A stretch of 64,000 nucleotides of DNA from Gammaproteobacteria bacterium (GCA_013041745.1 JABDRN010000026.1:68652-132651), one strand, 5' to 3'; shown: positions 27,549 through 36,718, counted from the stretch's first letter. Numbers and translations are program-made. Notes: generated by a model not told the origin, from the letters alone.

Positions 27549-27618
27549 ATTCACTATTCACTATTCACTATTCACTATTCACTATTCACTATTCACTGTT
27601 CACTATTCACTATTCATT
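27549..27618. repeat. Tandem heptanucleotide repeat (ATTCACT), about ten units
   Basis: The unit ATTCACT is repeated head to tail from 27549 to 27611 nine times; the eighth unit reads GTTCACT. A degenerate tenth (ATTCATT) runs to 27618. The reverse complement AGTGAAT occurs singly at 27464 and 27485 just upstream, and CAATTAAT/ATTAATTG form a short inverted repeat between them. The array directly abuts the truncated ClC fragment, as if it marks the deletion junction. Because the unit is 7 bp, all three frames are traversed every 21 bp and none contains a stop. Confidence 0.95.
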
Positions 27619-27619
27619 T

Positions 27620-27862
27620 GTAATACTTGGCATGATCGGTTACTTCACCGGTGTCGTACAAACACCGATAACCGCCTTTGTCATCGTCATGGAGATGACC
27701 GACAATCAGGAACTGGTGCTTGCGATGATGGCCACAGCTTTGATCGCATCGGCGACATCCAGGCTAATCTGCAAGAAGCCGATTTACGAAGCACTGGCGG
27801 AAAATCTGCTGGCTATGATGTCAGACAAACAAAGCCGAGAAGCGAAAGGTACTCACCAGTAA
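27620..27862 (+). pseudogene. Remnant of a ClC-family chloride channel (C-terminal fragment)
   Basis: The open frame reads VILGMIGYFTGVVQTPITAFVIVMEMTDNQELVLAMMATALIASATSRLI, which is the penultimate helix region of ClC channels/antiporters (LGM-AxFxxVxxAPITAxVIVxEMT), followed by a short tail. The roughly 350 upstream residues of a ClC protein are missing; in their place is the ATTCACT array. The 76-residue ORF with ATG at 27632 is therefore very unlikely to be a functional channel. A deletion or a rearrangement that brought in the ars operon is the simplest explanation. Confidence 0.8.
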
Positions 27863-27868
27863 AAGAAA

Positions 27869-28981
27869 TCATTTTGACGGACAGCATTCGTCATACCGGG
27901 TGATGCCGTCACGCTTCTCATACCAGTCTACGGTTGAATTGACAACACGAACGGCTAACAGCATGACCGGCACTTCGATCAGGACGCCGACGACAGTCGC
28001 CAGTGCAGCGCCTGACTCAAAACCAAATAGAGCGATTGCAGTAGCAACGGCAAGTTCGAAAAAATTACTGGCACCGATCAATGCGGAAGGTCCAGCGACA
28101 CAGTGCGGTGACTTTACGGCACGGTTGAGCAGGTAGGCTAGTCCTGAATTGAACAATACCTGTATCAGGATAGGTACAGCCAGCAATAAGATAATCAAAG
28201 GCTGCTTTAAAATCTGCTCACCCTGAAAGCCGAACAGTAAAACCAGTGTCGTAAGTAATGCGCCCAGAGACCAGGGGTGAAGTGTCCTGAGTGCACTGTC
28301 CAGCCGCTTTGGTCCAGCGTCGCCAGCAAGGAATAGTCTGCGCAATATATTGGCGATTATCAGTGGCACAACGATGTATAGCAACACGGATAGAAACAGT
28401 GTGTCCCAGGGAACCGAGATGGACGACAAGCCAAGCAACAGGGCAACGATCGGCGCAAATGCAAACACCATGATGACATCGTTTAATGCGACCTGTGTCA
28501 GCGTGAAATGGGGTTCACCGCGTGACAGGTTGCTCCAGACAAACACCATCGCAGTACAGGGCGCAGCTGCTAACAGGATGAGCCCGGCAATATAGCTGTC
28601 GATCTGGTCTTCCGGTAACCAGCCTCGAAACAGGTAGCCAATAAACAGCCAGCCCAGTAATGCCATCGAAAACGGTTTTACTCCCCAGTTAACAAACAGG
28701 GTGACACCAATACCACGCCAGTGTACACCGACATCTTTCAATGCTCCCAGATCGATCTTGAGTAACATCGGAATGATCATCAACCAGATCAGGAATGCAA
28801 CGGGCATGTTTATCTGCGCGATTTCTAGTTGGCCGATGCTCTGAAAAAACTGTGGTGCCAGATGACCGAGTCCGATTCCGGCAATGATGCAAAGTGCCAC
28901 CCACAGGGTAAGGTAACGTTCGAAAATACCCATATCAGCATTCGCTGATCGTTTTACAGTGGCCTCACATTGCAATGACAT
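27869..28981 (-). CDS. acr3: Arsenite efflux transporter ACR3
   Basis: A 370-residue, roughly ten-helix permease of the ACR3 (bile-acid/arsenite) family. Typical stretches are FERYLTLWVALCIIAGIGLG, PVAFLIWLMIIPMLLKIDLGAL, FVNWGVKPFSMALLGWLFI, LAAAPCTAMVFVWSNL with the conserved Cys of TM4, and GASNFFELAVATAIALFG. It extrudes arsenite produced by ArsC. A 5-nt gap to arsC and the same orientation as arsR show an arsR-arsC-acr3 operon. It ends only 6 nt from the ClC relic on the opposite strand. Confidence 0.95.
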   Translation of the reverse strand: MSLQCEATVKRSANADMGIFERYLTLWVALCIIAGIGLGHLAPQFFQSIGQLEIAQINMPVAFLIWLMIIPMLLKIDLGALKDVGVHWRGIGVTLFVNWGVKPFSMALLGWLFIGYLFRGWLPEDQIDSYIAGLILLAAAPCTAMVFVWSNLSRGEPHFTLTQVALNDVIMVFAFAPIVALLLGLSSISVPWDTLFLSVLLYIVVPLIIANILRRLFLAGDAGPKRLDSALRTLHPWSLGALLTTLVLLFGFQGEQILKQPLIILLLAVPILIQVLFNSGLAYLLNRAVKSPHCVAGPSALIGASNFFELAVATAIALFGFESGAALATVVGVLIEVPVMLLAVRVVNSTVDWYEKRDGITRYDECCPSK

Positions 28982-28986
28982 AATGC

Positions 28987-29424
28987 CTACCTACTCATAT
29001 CTTGACGAAGTTGCTGCAACAGGTCGTTAACACGTTGCCTGATATCATCACGACTGGCACGAAAGACATCCATGATCTCTTCTTCAGAACCTTCCGCTTT
29101 CGCGGGATCATCCAGCGGCCAGTGGATTTTGTCAGTACCAGCTGGTAATACAGGGCAATGCTCATCGGCATGGCCGCAGACTGTGACTACCAGGTCTGCC
29201 TGTTCGAGCATCTCATCGCTTACTTTAGTCGATTCCTGTTCGGAGATATCGGCACCTGCCTGCTTCATTACTTCGATAGCACGCGGATTTTTTCCATGTG
29301 TCTCGATGCCGGCAGACTGAACTTCAAATAATGCACGGCCATATAATTTGGCCCAGCCTTCAGCCATCTGTGATCGGCAGGAGTTACCTGTACATAAAAA
29401 TAAAATGTTGTATTTTTCTTTCAC
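28987..29424 (-). CDS. arsC: Arsenate reductase, thioredoxin-coupled (low-MW phosphatase type)
   Basis: A 145-residue enzyme reducing arsenate to arsenite. The catalytic P-loop CTGNSCRSQ is at the N terminus, and the relay cysteines appear in [13 protein letters not shown]. The [10 protein letters not shown] loop carries the general acid Asp. The ORF-track start at 29538 would overlap arsR and give a non-homologous N terminus. The GTG at 29424 (reading [14 protein letters not shown]) lies just after the arsR stop and matches the family. Thioredoxin is the expected reductant. Confidence 0.94.
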   Translation of the reverse strand: MKEKYNILFLCTGNSCRSQMAEGWAKLYGRALFEVQSAGIETHGKNPRAIEVMKQAGADISEQESTKVSDEMLEQADLVVTVCGHADEHCPVLPAGTDKIHWPLDDPAKAEGSEEEIMDVFRASRDDIRQRVNDLLQQLRQDMSR

Positions 29425-29446
29425 GATAATTCCACATGCTGCAGGC

Positions 29447-29800
29447 CTAGGCGCAGCAGGCTTTTCCTGGTCTGTCGACCATATTGTCGAGTATCTTTCT
29501 GTCTGAGATAAACGGTTCAGTTTCACGAACACCGTCAAGGGTCGTCTGCAGGATCTTTAGTGCCCAACCCTGCAGATCAGGATTGATGCGGTAGTTCATC
29601 CAGGTGCCATCGCGGCGGGCGATGAGCACGCCGGCTTCGCGCAGGTGTGCCAGGTGACGCGATATTTTGGGTTGCGACAGGTTAAGTGCATGTGTCAGCT
29701 CACAGACGCATAATTCACCTTCCGTCTGCATCAAAAGCAGGCAGCGTAACCGGGTACTGTCGGCCAGCATCTTAAAAAAAGTATCGGTTTCATTTAGCAT
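29447..29800 (-). CDS. arsR: ArsR-family arsenic-responsive repressor
   Basis: A 117-residue winged-helix repressor. The metalloid site ELCVCEL lies in the DNA-recognition region, followed by [19 protein letters not shown] and the wing [11 protein letters not shown]. The C terminus ends KACCA, adding a vicinal cysteine pair. Loss of DNA binding upon arsenite or antimonite binding derepresses arsR-arsC-acr3. It leads the operon, and a candidate operator sits just upstream. Confidence 0.94.
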   Translation of the reverse strand: MLNETDTFFKMLADSTRLRCLLLMQTEGELCVCELTHALNLSQPKISRHLAHLREAGVLIARRDGTWMNYRINPDLQGWALKILQTTLDGVRETEPFISDRKILDNMVDRPGKACCA

Positions 29801-29807
29801 CGGTACA

Positions 29808-29843
29808 ATATACGTATAAACATATATATGGTCAAGCGTATAT
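29808..29843. promoter_or_regulatory. Candidate ArsR operator (ATATACG / CGTATAT inverted repeat)
   Basis: Immediately upstream of the arsR start codon lies ATATACG (29808-29814), with its inverted copy CGTATAT (29837-29843). The first arm also forms the self-palindrome TATACGTATA. The AT-rich content and location fit an autoregulated ArsR operator overlapping the promoter, although the half-site does not match a strict consensus. The rest of the 329-bp gap up to the next gene shows nothing firm. Confidence 0.5.
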
Positions 29844-30129
29844 AACAGTTTTTCAGAAACATTTATCTAGTGTCTATCAATTACATCTAACGTCCGCTAT
29901 TGGCTGATAGCAGGGCAGATCTGATTCAAGCTCGAGTCCCATCGGCTTAGGCTTTTCGTTTTTCGCCTTCGACTTCTAACTGGAGTAAACACATATGAAG
30001 GTTCCATGAGTTAGCCTAATGATAACTGAGTGAGGCTTTCATTATTATTCAGTTTAACCGTGTCTGGTCTGGACATGAGTTTCATGTAAGAATATATCTT
30101 CTTTGTTTGATCGCTCAGGAAATCTCTTC

Positions 30130-30516
30130 ATGAACTTAATACATCGTACTCTGCTACTAGTTTTATCGTTTACCTTGGTTTTGCTACCCGTGGCTAATGC
30201 TCAGGCTGCTCTGGTTGCAAATGGTCAACTCATTCAACAGTTTCAGCAGGTCAGTGATAAAGATGCTTTGCTGCAGACCATTAATCGCTCAGACGTTCAG
30301 GAACAGCTGTCAGATATGGGTGTGAGTACTGCTGATATCGAGAATCGCATTAACCAGATGACCGGTGAAGAGATCGCTCAACTGAATCAGCAGATAAATG
30401 AACTGCCGGCTGGCGGTGATATTGTTGGCATCATAGTCCTTTTATTCATAGTCTTTGTAATAACGGATGTGATAGGTGCAACGGATATCTTCCCATTCAT
30501 TCATCCCGTTAAGTAA
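30130..30516 (+). CDS. PA2779-family secreted/membrane protein
   Basis: A 128-residue protein starting at the ATG 30130 (MNLIHRTLLL); the earlier ATG at 30103 only lengthens the n-region. It has a signal peptide (LLLVLSFTLVLLPVANAQA), a mainly helical middle (QQFQQVSDKDALLQTINRSDVQEQL and MTGEEIAQLNQQINEL), the sequence PAGGD, and a C-terminal membrane segment (IVGIIVLLFIVFVITDVIGATDIFPF). The layout matches the PA2779 family of unknown function. In Pseudomonas it is also next to a PA2778-type cysteine peptidase, as here 10 nt downstream. Confidence 0.8.
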   Translation: MNLIHRTLLLVLSFTLVLLPVANAQAALVANGQLIQQFQQVSDKDALLQTINRSDVQEQLSDMGVSTADIENRINQMTGEEIAQLNQQINELPAGGDIVGIIVLLFIVFVITDVIGATDIFPFIHPVK

Positions 30517-30526
30517 CTTATAATGA

Positions 30527-31495
30527 ATGAAAATTCTAAGCCTGGTTTTAAGCCTGCTGATGCTGTGCAGTTGCGCTTCAACACCACAGAGCAGGGAGAT
30601 ACATAATAACGGGCCAGGTTCGTTGCCGACTGCAGTCGAACTGTCAGATACACCGTTCTTTCCGCAGACAGACTACCAATGCGGACCTGCTGCACTGGCG
30701 ACAGTGTTGCAAACCCATGGTATCGAAGCTTCACCTGAAAAGTTATCCAGTCAGGTTTATATTCCCGGGCGTAAAGGTAGCCTGCAGATTGAGATGACTG
30801 CGGCGACCCGACGCTATGGAATGCTTCCTTATAAATTAGAACCAAGCTTGCTTGACCTGTTCGCTGAAATACATGCTGGTAATCCGGTACTGGTACTGCA
30901 GAATCTTGGATTTGAATGGTATCCCAATTGGCATTATGCGGTTGTTGTTGGCTATGATACTGATAATAATGAGATCATTCTACGTTCCGGTACGACAAGA
31001 CGTTGGGTTGCACCTCTCGAAGTATTTGAGCGCACATGGCAGCGCGCTGATTTCTGGGCGCTGGTCATCGTACCAGTCGGCCAGGTACCAGACACTGCCA
31101 GGCCCCTGTCTTTTCTAAAAACAGTTTATGCCTTCGAAGAAACAGGTAAGCCGAAACTGGCATTTAAGTCTTATCGATCTGCCAGCGAGCGATGGCCTGA
31201 AATTAGTCTCACCTGGATGGCACTTGGTAATATAGCCCTGGTTAACCAGGATCTGCCAGAAGCAATCCGCGCATTTAATATTGCGATAAGTCTTGAACCT
31301 GATTTAAGTTCGGGCTGGAATAACCTGGCTTATGCATTACGTGCCTATGGTTGTGCAGGACAGGCTCAGGCGGCGCTTTCCTGCGGGTTGAGTATCACCC
31401 CCGATGACAGCAACCTGCAGGATTCAAAGCGAGACCTTTTCGATGGGTCTATAGATAGTAGTAATGTCGAGTGTCCAATCATTCAGTGTGATTGA
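30527..31495 (+). CDS. PA2778-family lipoprotein: C39-like cysteine peptidase with TPR tail
   Basis: A 322-residue lipoprotein (lipobox LMLCSCAS). Residues about 38-185 are a papain-like C39 domain: the catalytic Cys in FFPQTDYQCGPAALATVL, the His in NWHYAVVVGYD, and a third site near IILRSGTTRRW. The C-terminal third is tetratricopeptide-like (WMALGNIALVNQDLPEAIRAFNIAISLEPDLSSGWNNLAYAL). C39 peptidases classically cut after Gly-Gly leaders, so the GG in the adjacent PA2779-type protein is a conceivable substrate site; this is inference. The two genes are certainly co-transcribed. Confidence 0.85.
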   Translation: MKILSLVLSLLMLCSCASTPQSREIHNNGPGSLPTAVELSDTPFFPQTDYQCGPAALATVLQTHGIEASPEKLSSQVYIPGRKGSLQIEMTAATRRYGMLPYKLEPSLLDLFAEIHAGNPVLVLQNLGFEWYPNWHYAVVVGYDTDNNEIILRSGTTRRWVAPLEVFERTWQRADFWALVIVPVGQVPDTARPLSFLKTVYAFEETGKPKLAFKSYRSASERWPEISLTWMALGNIALVNQDLPEAIRAFNIAISLEPDLSSGWNNLAYALRAYGCAGQAQAALSCGLSITPDDSNLQDSKRDLFDGSIDSSNVECPIIQCD

Positions 31496-31629
31496 ATGTG
31501 CAGCTAGCATTATAAATGGTGCATGGTTGGGCGCTAATATCAGACTGATGTTTGCTGCGGTGCCAGCACTAAAAATCATTGATCGATCGAAAGCGTTCCT
31601 TTAAGCAAAGCTGATAACTGATAGCAGGA

Positions 31630-32187
31630 CTAAGTGGTGAAGGACTGACTGGCTTTTGGCTTCTTCAGCAAAACATAAACCGCACCGTTGCCGCCATCTT
31701 TAGGCTGCGCCGAATGAAATGCCAGCACATTATCAACGGCTCTAAGCCAGCGGTTAAGCATTGGTTTGATGACTGGTTTGTCCTTGGAACGAAAACCTTT
31801 GCCATGCACGATGATAACATGGCGCAGGCCGGCGGCCTCACAATCGCCGAGAAATACCTGCAGCTCTTTTCTAGCCTCTGCCACGGTTAGTCCATGCAGG
31901 TCGAGTAAGTGCTCGACGGGCTGCTTTCCCTGGCGCAGTTTTTTCAGCACGCTGTGTTGCAACCCGCTGCGGGAAAAACTGAGGATGTCGGGGCACTCTT
32001 CGATAATTTCCGCATCGGAGAACGCATCGTCGATAGTAAAGCTGTCTATATTCGCGATGGCCTGCTTAAGCGGTTTTTTAGGTGGTTTCTTAATCTTTAC
32101 CTTATTATCAGATTTTAACGGCGTAACATCACGCATTTCCGCGAGAAATAGCGATTCTTCTTCATTTTTTGTTGAATCATCACTCAT
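31630..32187 (-). CDS. Smr-domain endonuclease-like protein
   Basis: A 185-residue protein with a C-terminal Smr domain (about residues 95-180): LLDLHGLTVAEARKELQVFL, VIIVHGKGFRSKDKPVIKPMLNRWL and FHSAQPKDGGNGAVYVLL. The LDLHG and HGKG motifs are the nuclease signatures. The N-terminal part is charged and low-complexity. E. coli homologues SmrA/SmrB cut DNA or mRNA on collided ribosomes. It is divergent from surE, with which it shares a short promoter gap. Confidence 0.9.
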   Translation of the reverse strand: MSDDSTKNEEESLFLAEMRDVTPLKSDNKVKIKKPPKKPLKQAIANIDSFTIDDAFSDAEIIEECPDILSFSRSGLQHSVLKKLRQGKQPVEHLLDLHGLTVAEARKELQVFLGDCEAAGLRHVIIVHGKGFRSKDKPVIKPMLNRWLRAVDNVLAFHSAQPKDGGNGAVYVLLKKPKASQSFTT

Positions 32188-32253
32188 CAGGACTCGCTCA
32201 ATAAGGTATAGTTACGGCTTATTTTATCGTTAATTATTGATCTTGTAACGCGT

Positions 32254-33003
32254 GTGAATATTTTAGTTTCCAATGATGATGGTTACCGGGCACCGGGCAT
32301 TGCGGTGCTCGCCGAGGCGCTTTCGCTTGAGCATGAGGTATCGGTGGTAGCACCTGAGCGTAACTGTAGCGGAGCGAGCAATTCGCTGACCCTGGAACGC
32401 GGTCTGCGTGCCAGCAAGGTTGCCGAGAATTCTTATTTTGTCGATGGTACCCCGACCGATACGGTGCACCTGGCCGTGACCGGCCTGCTGGATAAAACAC
32501 CTGATATGGTCGTATCCGGTATCAATGCCGGCGCCAATATGGGTGATGATGTTTTATATTCGGGCACCGTTGCCGCAGCAATGGAGGGCAGGCATCTCGG
32601 CTTGCCGGCGATCGCGGTGTCGATGGATTCTTTTACCCCGGAGCATTATGAAACAGCTGCCAAAGCAGTAGTAAAACTGCTTGCTGATCTGAAACAGGCG
32701 TCCTTTGCTGCTAATACGATTCTGAACATAAATGTGCCTGATATACCCTGGACTGAGATCAAAGGATTTAAGGCGACCCGCCTGGGTAACCGGCATAAGT
32801 CCGAAGGGATGATAATCCAGAAAGATCCCCGCGGTGATCCGATGTACTGGGTCGGCCCGCCAGGCGAAGCGCAGGATGCTGGTGAGGGCACTGATTTTCA
32901 TGCCGTCAGCCAGCATTATGTGTCCATTACACCACTACAGATCGACTTAACCCGATATAATACCCTGAACGAGCTGGAAGACTGGCTGAAGATACATATA
33001 TAG
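32254..33003 (+). CDS. surE: 5'-nucleotidase SurE
   Basis: A 249-residue nucleotidase/exopolyphosphatase. It starts at a GTG and reads [16 protein letters not shown], containing the Asp-Asp metal site. Further family stretches are [57 protein letters not shown] and [12 protein letters not shown]. It begins the surE-pcm-yqaA-nlpD-rpoS block conserved in gammaproteobacteria. Confidence 0.96.
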   Translation: MNILVSNDDGYRAPGIAVLAEALSLEHEVSVVAPERNCSGASNSLTLERGLRASKVAENSYFVDGTPTDTVHLAVTGLLDKTPDMVVSGINAGANMGDDVLYSGTVAAAMEGRHLGLPAIAVSMDSFTPEHYETAAKAVVKLLADLKQASFAANTILNINVPDIPWTEIKGFKATRLGNRHKSEGMIIQKDPRGDPMYWVGPPGEAQDAGEGTDFHAVSQHYVSITPLQIDLTRYNTLNELEDWLKIHI

Positions 33004-33018
33004 ATAAAGCACGACTAG

Positions 33019-33687
33019 ATGATTAGTAACGACATTCAGGGTATAGGTATGACCTCGCAGAGAACAAGGGATCGCCTTGTTGACCGCCTGCGTGATAAAG
33101 GTATAAAGAACGAAAGCGTGCTCGAAGTGATACGGACCACACCGCGGCATATCTTCGTCGATGAAGCGATGGCACATCGTGCTTATGAGGATACTGCATT
33201 GCCGATCGGCCATGGCCAGACAATCTCTCAGCCATATATCGTTGCCAGGATGTCGGAGATTTTACTCGAAGGCGGTACGCCTGACGTGGTCCTCGAGGTC
33301 GGAACGGGCTCTGGTTATCAGTCGGCGATCCTGTCACGCCTGGTGCCTAAGGTTTATACGGTGGAGCGGATCAGCGCGCTTTTGCAAAAGGCACGAGATG
33401 CGCACAGGAAGATGGGATTGATGAATGTTTTCTCCAAGCATAGTGATGGCTCATGGGGCTGGGAGCCAAATGCACCCTATGCTGCAATCATGGTGACAGC
33501 AGCACCAAAGACCGTGCCGCCAAGTCTGCTGCAACAACTTGCTGTCGGTGGTCGCATGGTAATTCCTGTTGGCTCTAGTGGTGGTGTTCAGGAACTGAAA
33601 CTTTATCTGCGAACGGCAGATGGTATAGAGGAGTCTACCTTGGAAATAGTGAACTTTGTTCCTCTTCTTGACGGAGCTGTACGATAA
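33019..33687 (+). CDS. pcm: Protein-L-isoaspartate O-methyltransferase
   Basis: A 222-residue SAM-dependent repair enzyme. Key regions: [37 protein letters not shown] (isoaspartyl-binding loop), [19 protein letters not shown] (SAM site) and [27 protein letters not shown]. It lies 15 nt after surE and overlaps the next start by 1 nt (TAATG). It repairs damaged asparagine/aspartate sites, usually in stationary phase. Confidence 0.96.
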   Translation: MISNDIQGIGMTSQRTRDRLVDRLRDKGIKNESVLEVIRTTPRHIFVDEAMAHRAYEDTALPIGHGQTISQPYIVARMSEILLEGGTPDVVLEVGTGSGYQSAILSRLVPKVYTVERISALLQKARDAHRKMGLMNVFSKHSDGSWGWEPNAPYAAIMVTAAPKTVPPSLLQQLAVGGRMVIPVGSSGGVQELKLYLRTADGIEESTLEIVNFVPLLDGAVR

Positions 33688-34256
33688 TGATTTTTGCTGG
33701 TTTATATAATCGGGTGATGCGCTGGGCCGCACATCCGCATGCCGAGAGATACCTCGTTGGTGTCAGTATATTCGAATCGATCTTTTTTCCAATACCAACT
33801 GCATTGATGGTCGCACCGATGGCGGTGGCTAAACCTGATAAGGCTGTTCGGATAGCATTGATCGCCACCTCGATGTCGGTTCTTGGGGGTGTTTTTGGAT
33901 ATTACCTGGGCTATTTCGCAATCAGTGCAATAGAACCTGTGCTGCATGATGTCGGTTACTGGGATAAGTATATGACCGCACATCGCTGGTTTGAGGAGTG
34001 GGGCTTCTGGGCAGTGGTGGTAGCAGGATTTTCACCTATACCGTTTAAACTGTTCACCATATCTGCCGGTGCATTATCCATGGCACTGTTGCCTTTTGTG
34101 CTTGCGGCTATCGTCGGGCGGTCAGCGCACTTCTTCCTTGTTTCTTTGCTGATGGCGTGGGCAGGACCCAAAATGGAACCAGTCGTTAAAAAGTATATCG
34201 AATGGTTAGGCTGGGCCACTGTTGTATTGATCGGTGTTTTTATCTATTTCCACTAA
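33687..34256 (+). CDS. yqaA: YqaA-family DedA/SNARE-like membrane protein
   Basis: A 189-residue inner-membrane protein of the DedA-like VTT superfamily. FESIFFPIPTALMVAPMAVAKP is the re-entrant loop, and GFWAVVVAGFSPIPFKLFTISAGALSM is the second hallmark (F/SPIP-K). YqaA occupies this position between pcm and nlpD in many gammaproteobacteria. Its function is not settled; related proteins flip or transport lipids. It overlaps nlpD by about 23 nt. Confidence 0.9.
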   Translation: MIFAGLYNRVMRWAAHPHAERYLVGVSIFESIFFPIPTALMVAPMAVAKPDKAVRIALIATSMSVLGGVFGYYLGYFAISAIEPVLHDVGYWDKYMTAHRWFEEWGFWAVVVAGFSPIPFKLFTISAGALSMALLPFVLAAIVGRSAHFFLVSLLMAWAGPKMEPVVKKYIEWLGWATVVLIGVFIYFH

Positions 34257-35232
34257 TTTTAGGATTCTGTTTCGACAAGGTTGTTTTTTACTGGCAACGT
34301 TGGCGCTTTTTGTCTCACTTCAGTCCTGTTCGAGCAGTGGTAAAAAGTGGAATCCTGATGACTATACCGTCAAGTCGGGCGATACTGTTCATTCCATTGC
34401 CTGGCGATACGAGCTTGATGCTGATGATTTTGCTGCCTGGAATGGCATTTCAACATCTAAATCTATAAAGCCGGGACAGCGTTTACACACTCGCAAACCG
34501 GCTAATTTCGATTCTGAGAGGCGTAAACAGGTCGACAGATCGGTGGCTTACGCACCGAAGCCTGCAGCAGAACCGGTCAAAACAGAGCGCAACCAGGTTT
34601 ATAAAAAGTGGGTGAAAGCTGAAAAAGGCGACACGCTGTATGGTATATCAAAACAATATGGTGTCAGTGTTGAACGGCTAGCGCAGCTCAACCAGTTGAA
34701 AAAGCCTTATCTCATCAAACCCGGGCAGACCATCTTTCTAAAACCACTGAAAGCACAAAGCCGTACCCCAGTCAGCGTACCCGGTAAATCTACGGTGAAA
34801 ACAGACAAGAAATCACAGAGCGTCTCATCATACACACAATCGCAATCAGTCAGCTGGCCAAAGACCTTTCGCTGGCAGCGTCCTGCAAATGGAAAGATAG
34901 TAAAAAAATTCAGTCGCTGGCGTAATGATTCGAAGGGTATCGATATCGAGGGCAAACTGGGCAATGCTATTGTAGCATCCGCAGATGGCAAAGTTGTATA
35001 TAGCGGCAATGGCCTGATAAGTTATGGCAACCTGATCATCATCAAACACAATAAATCATTCTTGAGTGCATATGCATATAACCGTAAATTACTGGTGCAG
35101 GAAGGGGATATGGTAAAAGCCGGGCAGAAGATTGCAGAGATGGGACGAAAAGATAAACTCAGCCCACGCCTGCATTTCGAGATTCGAAAAAATGGTAAAC
35201 CGGTTGATCCTTTAAAATATCTTCCGTGGTAA
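34234..35232 (+). CDS. nlpD: NlpD-like lipoprotein with two LysM repeats and degenerate-M23 domain
   Basis: A 332-residue outer-membrane lipoprotein. The GTG start lies inside yqaA; no ATG precedes the lipobox VSLQSCSSSG. LysM domains read DYTVKSGDTVHSIAWRYELDADDFAAWNGI and KAEKGDTLYGISKQYGVSVERLAQLN. The C-terminal LytM/M23 domain (about residues 210-330) reads WQRPANGKIVKKF, GIDIEGKLGNAIVASADGKVVYSGNGL and SPRLHFEIRKNGKPVDP. The usual HxxxD of M23 is replaced by KGIDIEG, so, like NlpD, it probably activates amidase rather than cutting. Confidence 0.93.
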   Translation: MFLSISTNFRILFRQGCFLLATLALFVSLQSCSSSGKKWNPDDYTVKSGDTVHSIAWRYELDADDFAAWNGISTSKSIKPGQRLHTRKPANFDSERRKQVDRSVAYAPKPAAEPVKTERNQVYKKWVKAEKGDTLYGISKQYGVSVERLAQLNQLKKPYLIKPGQTIFLKPLKAQSRTPVSVPGKSTVKTDKKSQSVSSYTQSQSVSWPKTFRWQRPANGKIVKKFSRWRNDSKGIDIEGKLGNAIVASADGKVVYSGNGLISYGNLIIIKHNKSFLSAYAYNRKLLVQEGDMVKAGQKIAEMGRKDKLSPRLHFEIRKNGKPVDPLKYLPW

Positions 35233-35608
35233 TTTTCAGGTTTATTCAAGCAATGTTGATCATTGACTTAAATGCTTCGTTTTATGTAATTTCTTAAAAA
35301 GCTATTAAAAAAGCGACATTTCATATCTACCCTCACTACCCAAAGTGAATATTAGCTCTTGTGGTGTAAATTTGTAAAACCACAATATCATGTGGTTTAG
35401 CGAATAAACATAAATTAAATTCTAGTTTTTTTTAATAAATACTTGCTAATTAATTAGTTTTGATGATATAAGTTTTTCTAACGTAAGGGCTAACGTTAGA
35501 AGAACCTTGTAAGTCTATGGAATTAAAGGGAGTAGTGATTTCTCCAGCTTGCAAACTAAATGCGTAAAAAAAATAACTATAAAACACATTTTGGGGTGGG
35601 GTAAAATC
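35233..35608. other. rpoS leader/intergenic region
   Basis: The gap between nlpD and the chosen rpoS start is AT-rich. It contains a strong hairpin at 35476-35501 (listed separately) and, at its 3' end, the purine-rich ribosome-binding stretch GGGGTGGGG. In E. coli the rpoS leader is regulated by small RNAs. No specific sRNA-pairing element can be recognised from sequence alone. Confidence 0.5.
35476..35501. promoter_or_regulatory. Perfect 9-bp inverted repeat upstream of rpoS
   Basis: TTCTAACGT (35476-35484) and ACGTTAGAA (35493-35501) are exact inverted copies around the 8-nt spacer AAGGGCTA. There is no T tract, so it does not look like a terminator. It could be a dimeric repressor/activator site or a leader hairpin about 110 nt before the rpoS start. 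Confidence 0.55.
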
Positions 35609-36634
35609 ATGATAGAAGCGATCGCTGATATTAAAGAGGAACTGGAGACGGGTGTCTTAATGATACAGGATGGGGATGACGTTGAAAGTGATGGTGTCGA
35701 ACTAGACGACGAGGACCATGGATCTAGCAAAGAAACGAAGAAGAAATCAGTCAGTGCCAAGAAGACTGATGTGGATCCTGATGCAAAAGTTAACCGAAAA
35801 GAACTCGATGCAACACGTCTATACTTACGTGAGATAGAAGGATCACCACTGCTTACAGCAGAGGAAGAGGTTTTCTATTCCCGTAAAGCGCTAAAGGGCG
35901 ATATGGATGCTCGTAAGAAAATGATCGAATGCAACCTTCGTCTGGTAGTGAAGATTGCTCGACGTTATATGAATCGCGGTCTGGCTCTACTTGATCTCAT
36001 CGAAGAAGGTAACCTTGGTCTGATTCGAGCGGTCGAAAAATTTGATCCGGAAAAAGGATTCCGTTTCTCTACCTATGCTACCTGGTGGATACGTCAAACC
36101 ATCGAGCGTGCACTGATGAATCAGACCCGCACTATCCGTTTACCTATCCATGTAATCAAAGAATTAAATGTATACCTGCGTGCTGCTCGAGAACTTGAGC
36201 AGACTATGGATACAGAACCTACCGCAGAAGATATCGCGAAAATGTTGAACAAACCGGTTGCAGGCGTTGAAAAGATGCTGGGCTTACGTGACCGGGTAAC
36301 CTCTGTCGATGTGCCCGTAGGTAAAGAGAATGATCGTCCTTTACTGGAAATCGTTGCTGATGAGCGTGTTCCTGCACCACCTGAGATGTTGCAGAATGAC
36401 GATGTCATGGCAAACCTGAGCGTATGGCTCGACCAGCTGGATACCAAGCAGCGTGAAGTGCTTGTGCGTCGTTTTGGTTTAAATAATCACGAGCGTACTA
36501 CGCTTGAAGATGTCGGTAAAGAGCTGGGTGTTACACGTGAACGTGTACGTCAGATCCAGATGGATGCACTAAAGCAATTACGTAAGATTCTGGAAAACCA
36601 GGGGTTTACCGAAGAGTTATTGTTCCAGGATTAA
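35609..36634 (+). CDS. rpoS: Stationary-phase sigma factor RpoS (sigma-38)
   Basis: A 341-residue sigma-70-family factor. After an acidic N-terminal tail come region 1.2 ([30 protein letters not shown]), region 2 ([60 protein letters not shown]), region 3 and region 4 ([38 protein letters not shown]). Length and the YLREIE start indicate RpoS rather than RpoD/RpoH, and nlpD context confirms it. The ATG at 35609 follows GGGGTGGGG; the ORF-track ATG 60 nt upstream is less likely. It governs general stress and stationary-phase genes. Confidence 0.95.
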   Translation: MIEAIADIKEELETGVLMIQDGDDVESDGVELDDEDHGSSKETKKKSVSAKKTDVDPDAKVNRKELDATRLYLREIEGSPLLTAEEEVFYSRKALKGDMDARKKMIECNLRLVVKIARRYMNRGLALLDLIEEGNLGLIRAVEKFDPEKGFRFSTYATWWIRQTIERALMNQTRTIRLPIHVIKELNVYLRAARELEQTMDTEPTAEDIAKMLNKPVAGVEKMLGLRDRVTSVDVPVGKENDRPLLEIVADERVPAPPEMLQNDDVMANLSVWLDQLDTKQREVLVRRFGLNNHERTTLEDVGKELGVTRERVRQIQMDALKQLRKILENQGFTEELLFQD

Positions 36635-36691
36635 TATTTCATTCTCCTGTGCAGGGCTGATTTGATGACAGCCTGCATATGGTATTATTAA

Positions 36692-36718
36692 GCAGATACT
36701 GTGTATCTGCTTTTTTTT
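36692..36718 (+). terminator. Rho-independent terminator of rpoS
   Basis: GCAGATAC-TGT-GTATCTGC forms a perfect 8-bp stem followed by eight Ts, 58 nt after the rpoS stop. Confidence 0.92.

Noticed and set aside
27549-27618. CRISPR-like array
   Set aside because: The unit is a 7-bp simple tandem repeat without spacers and no cas gene is near.
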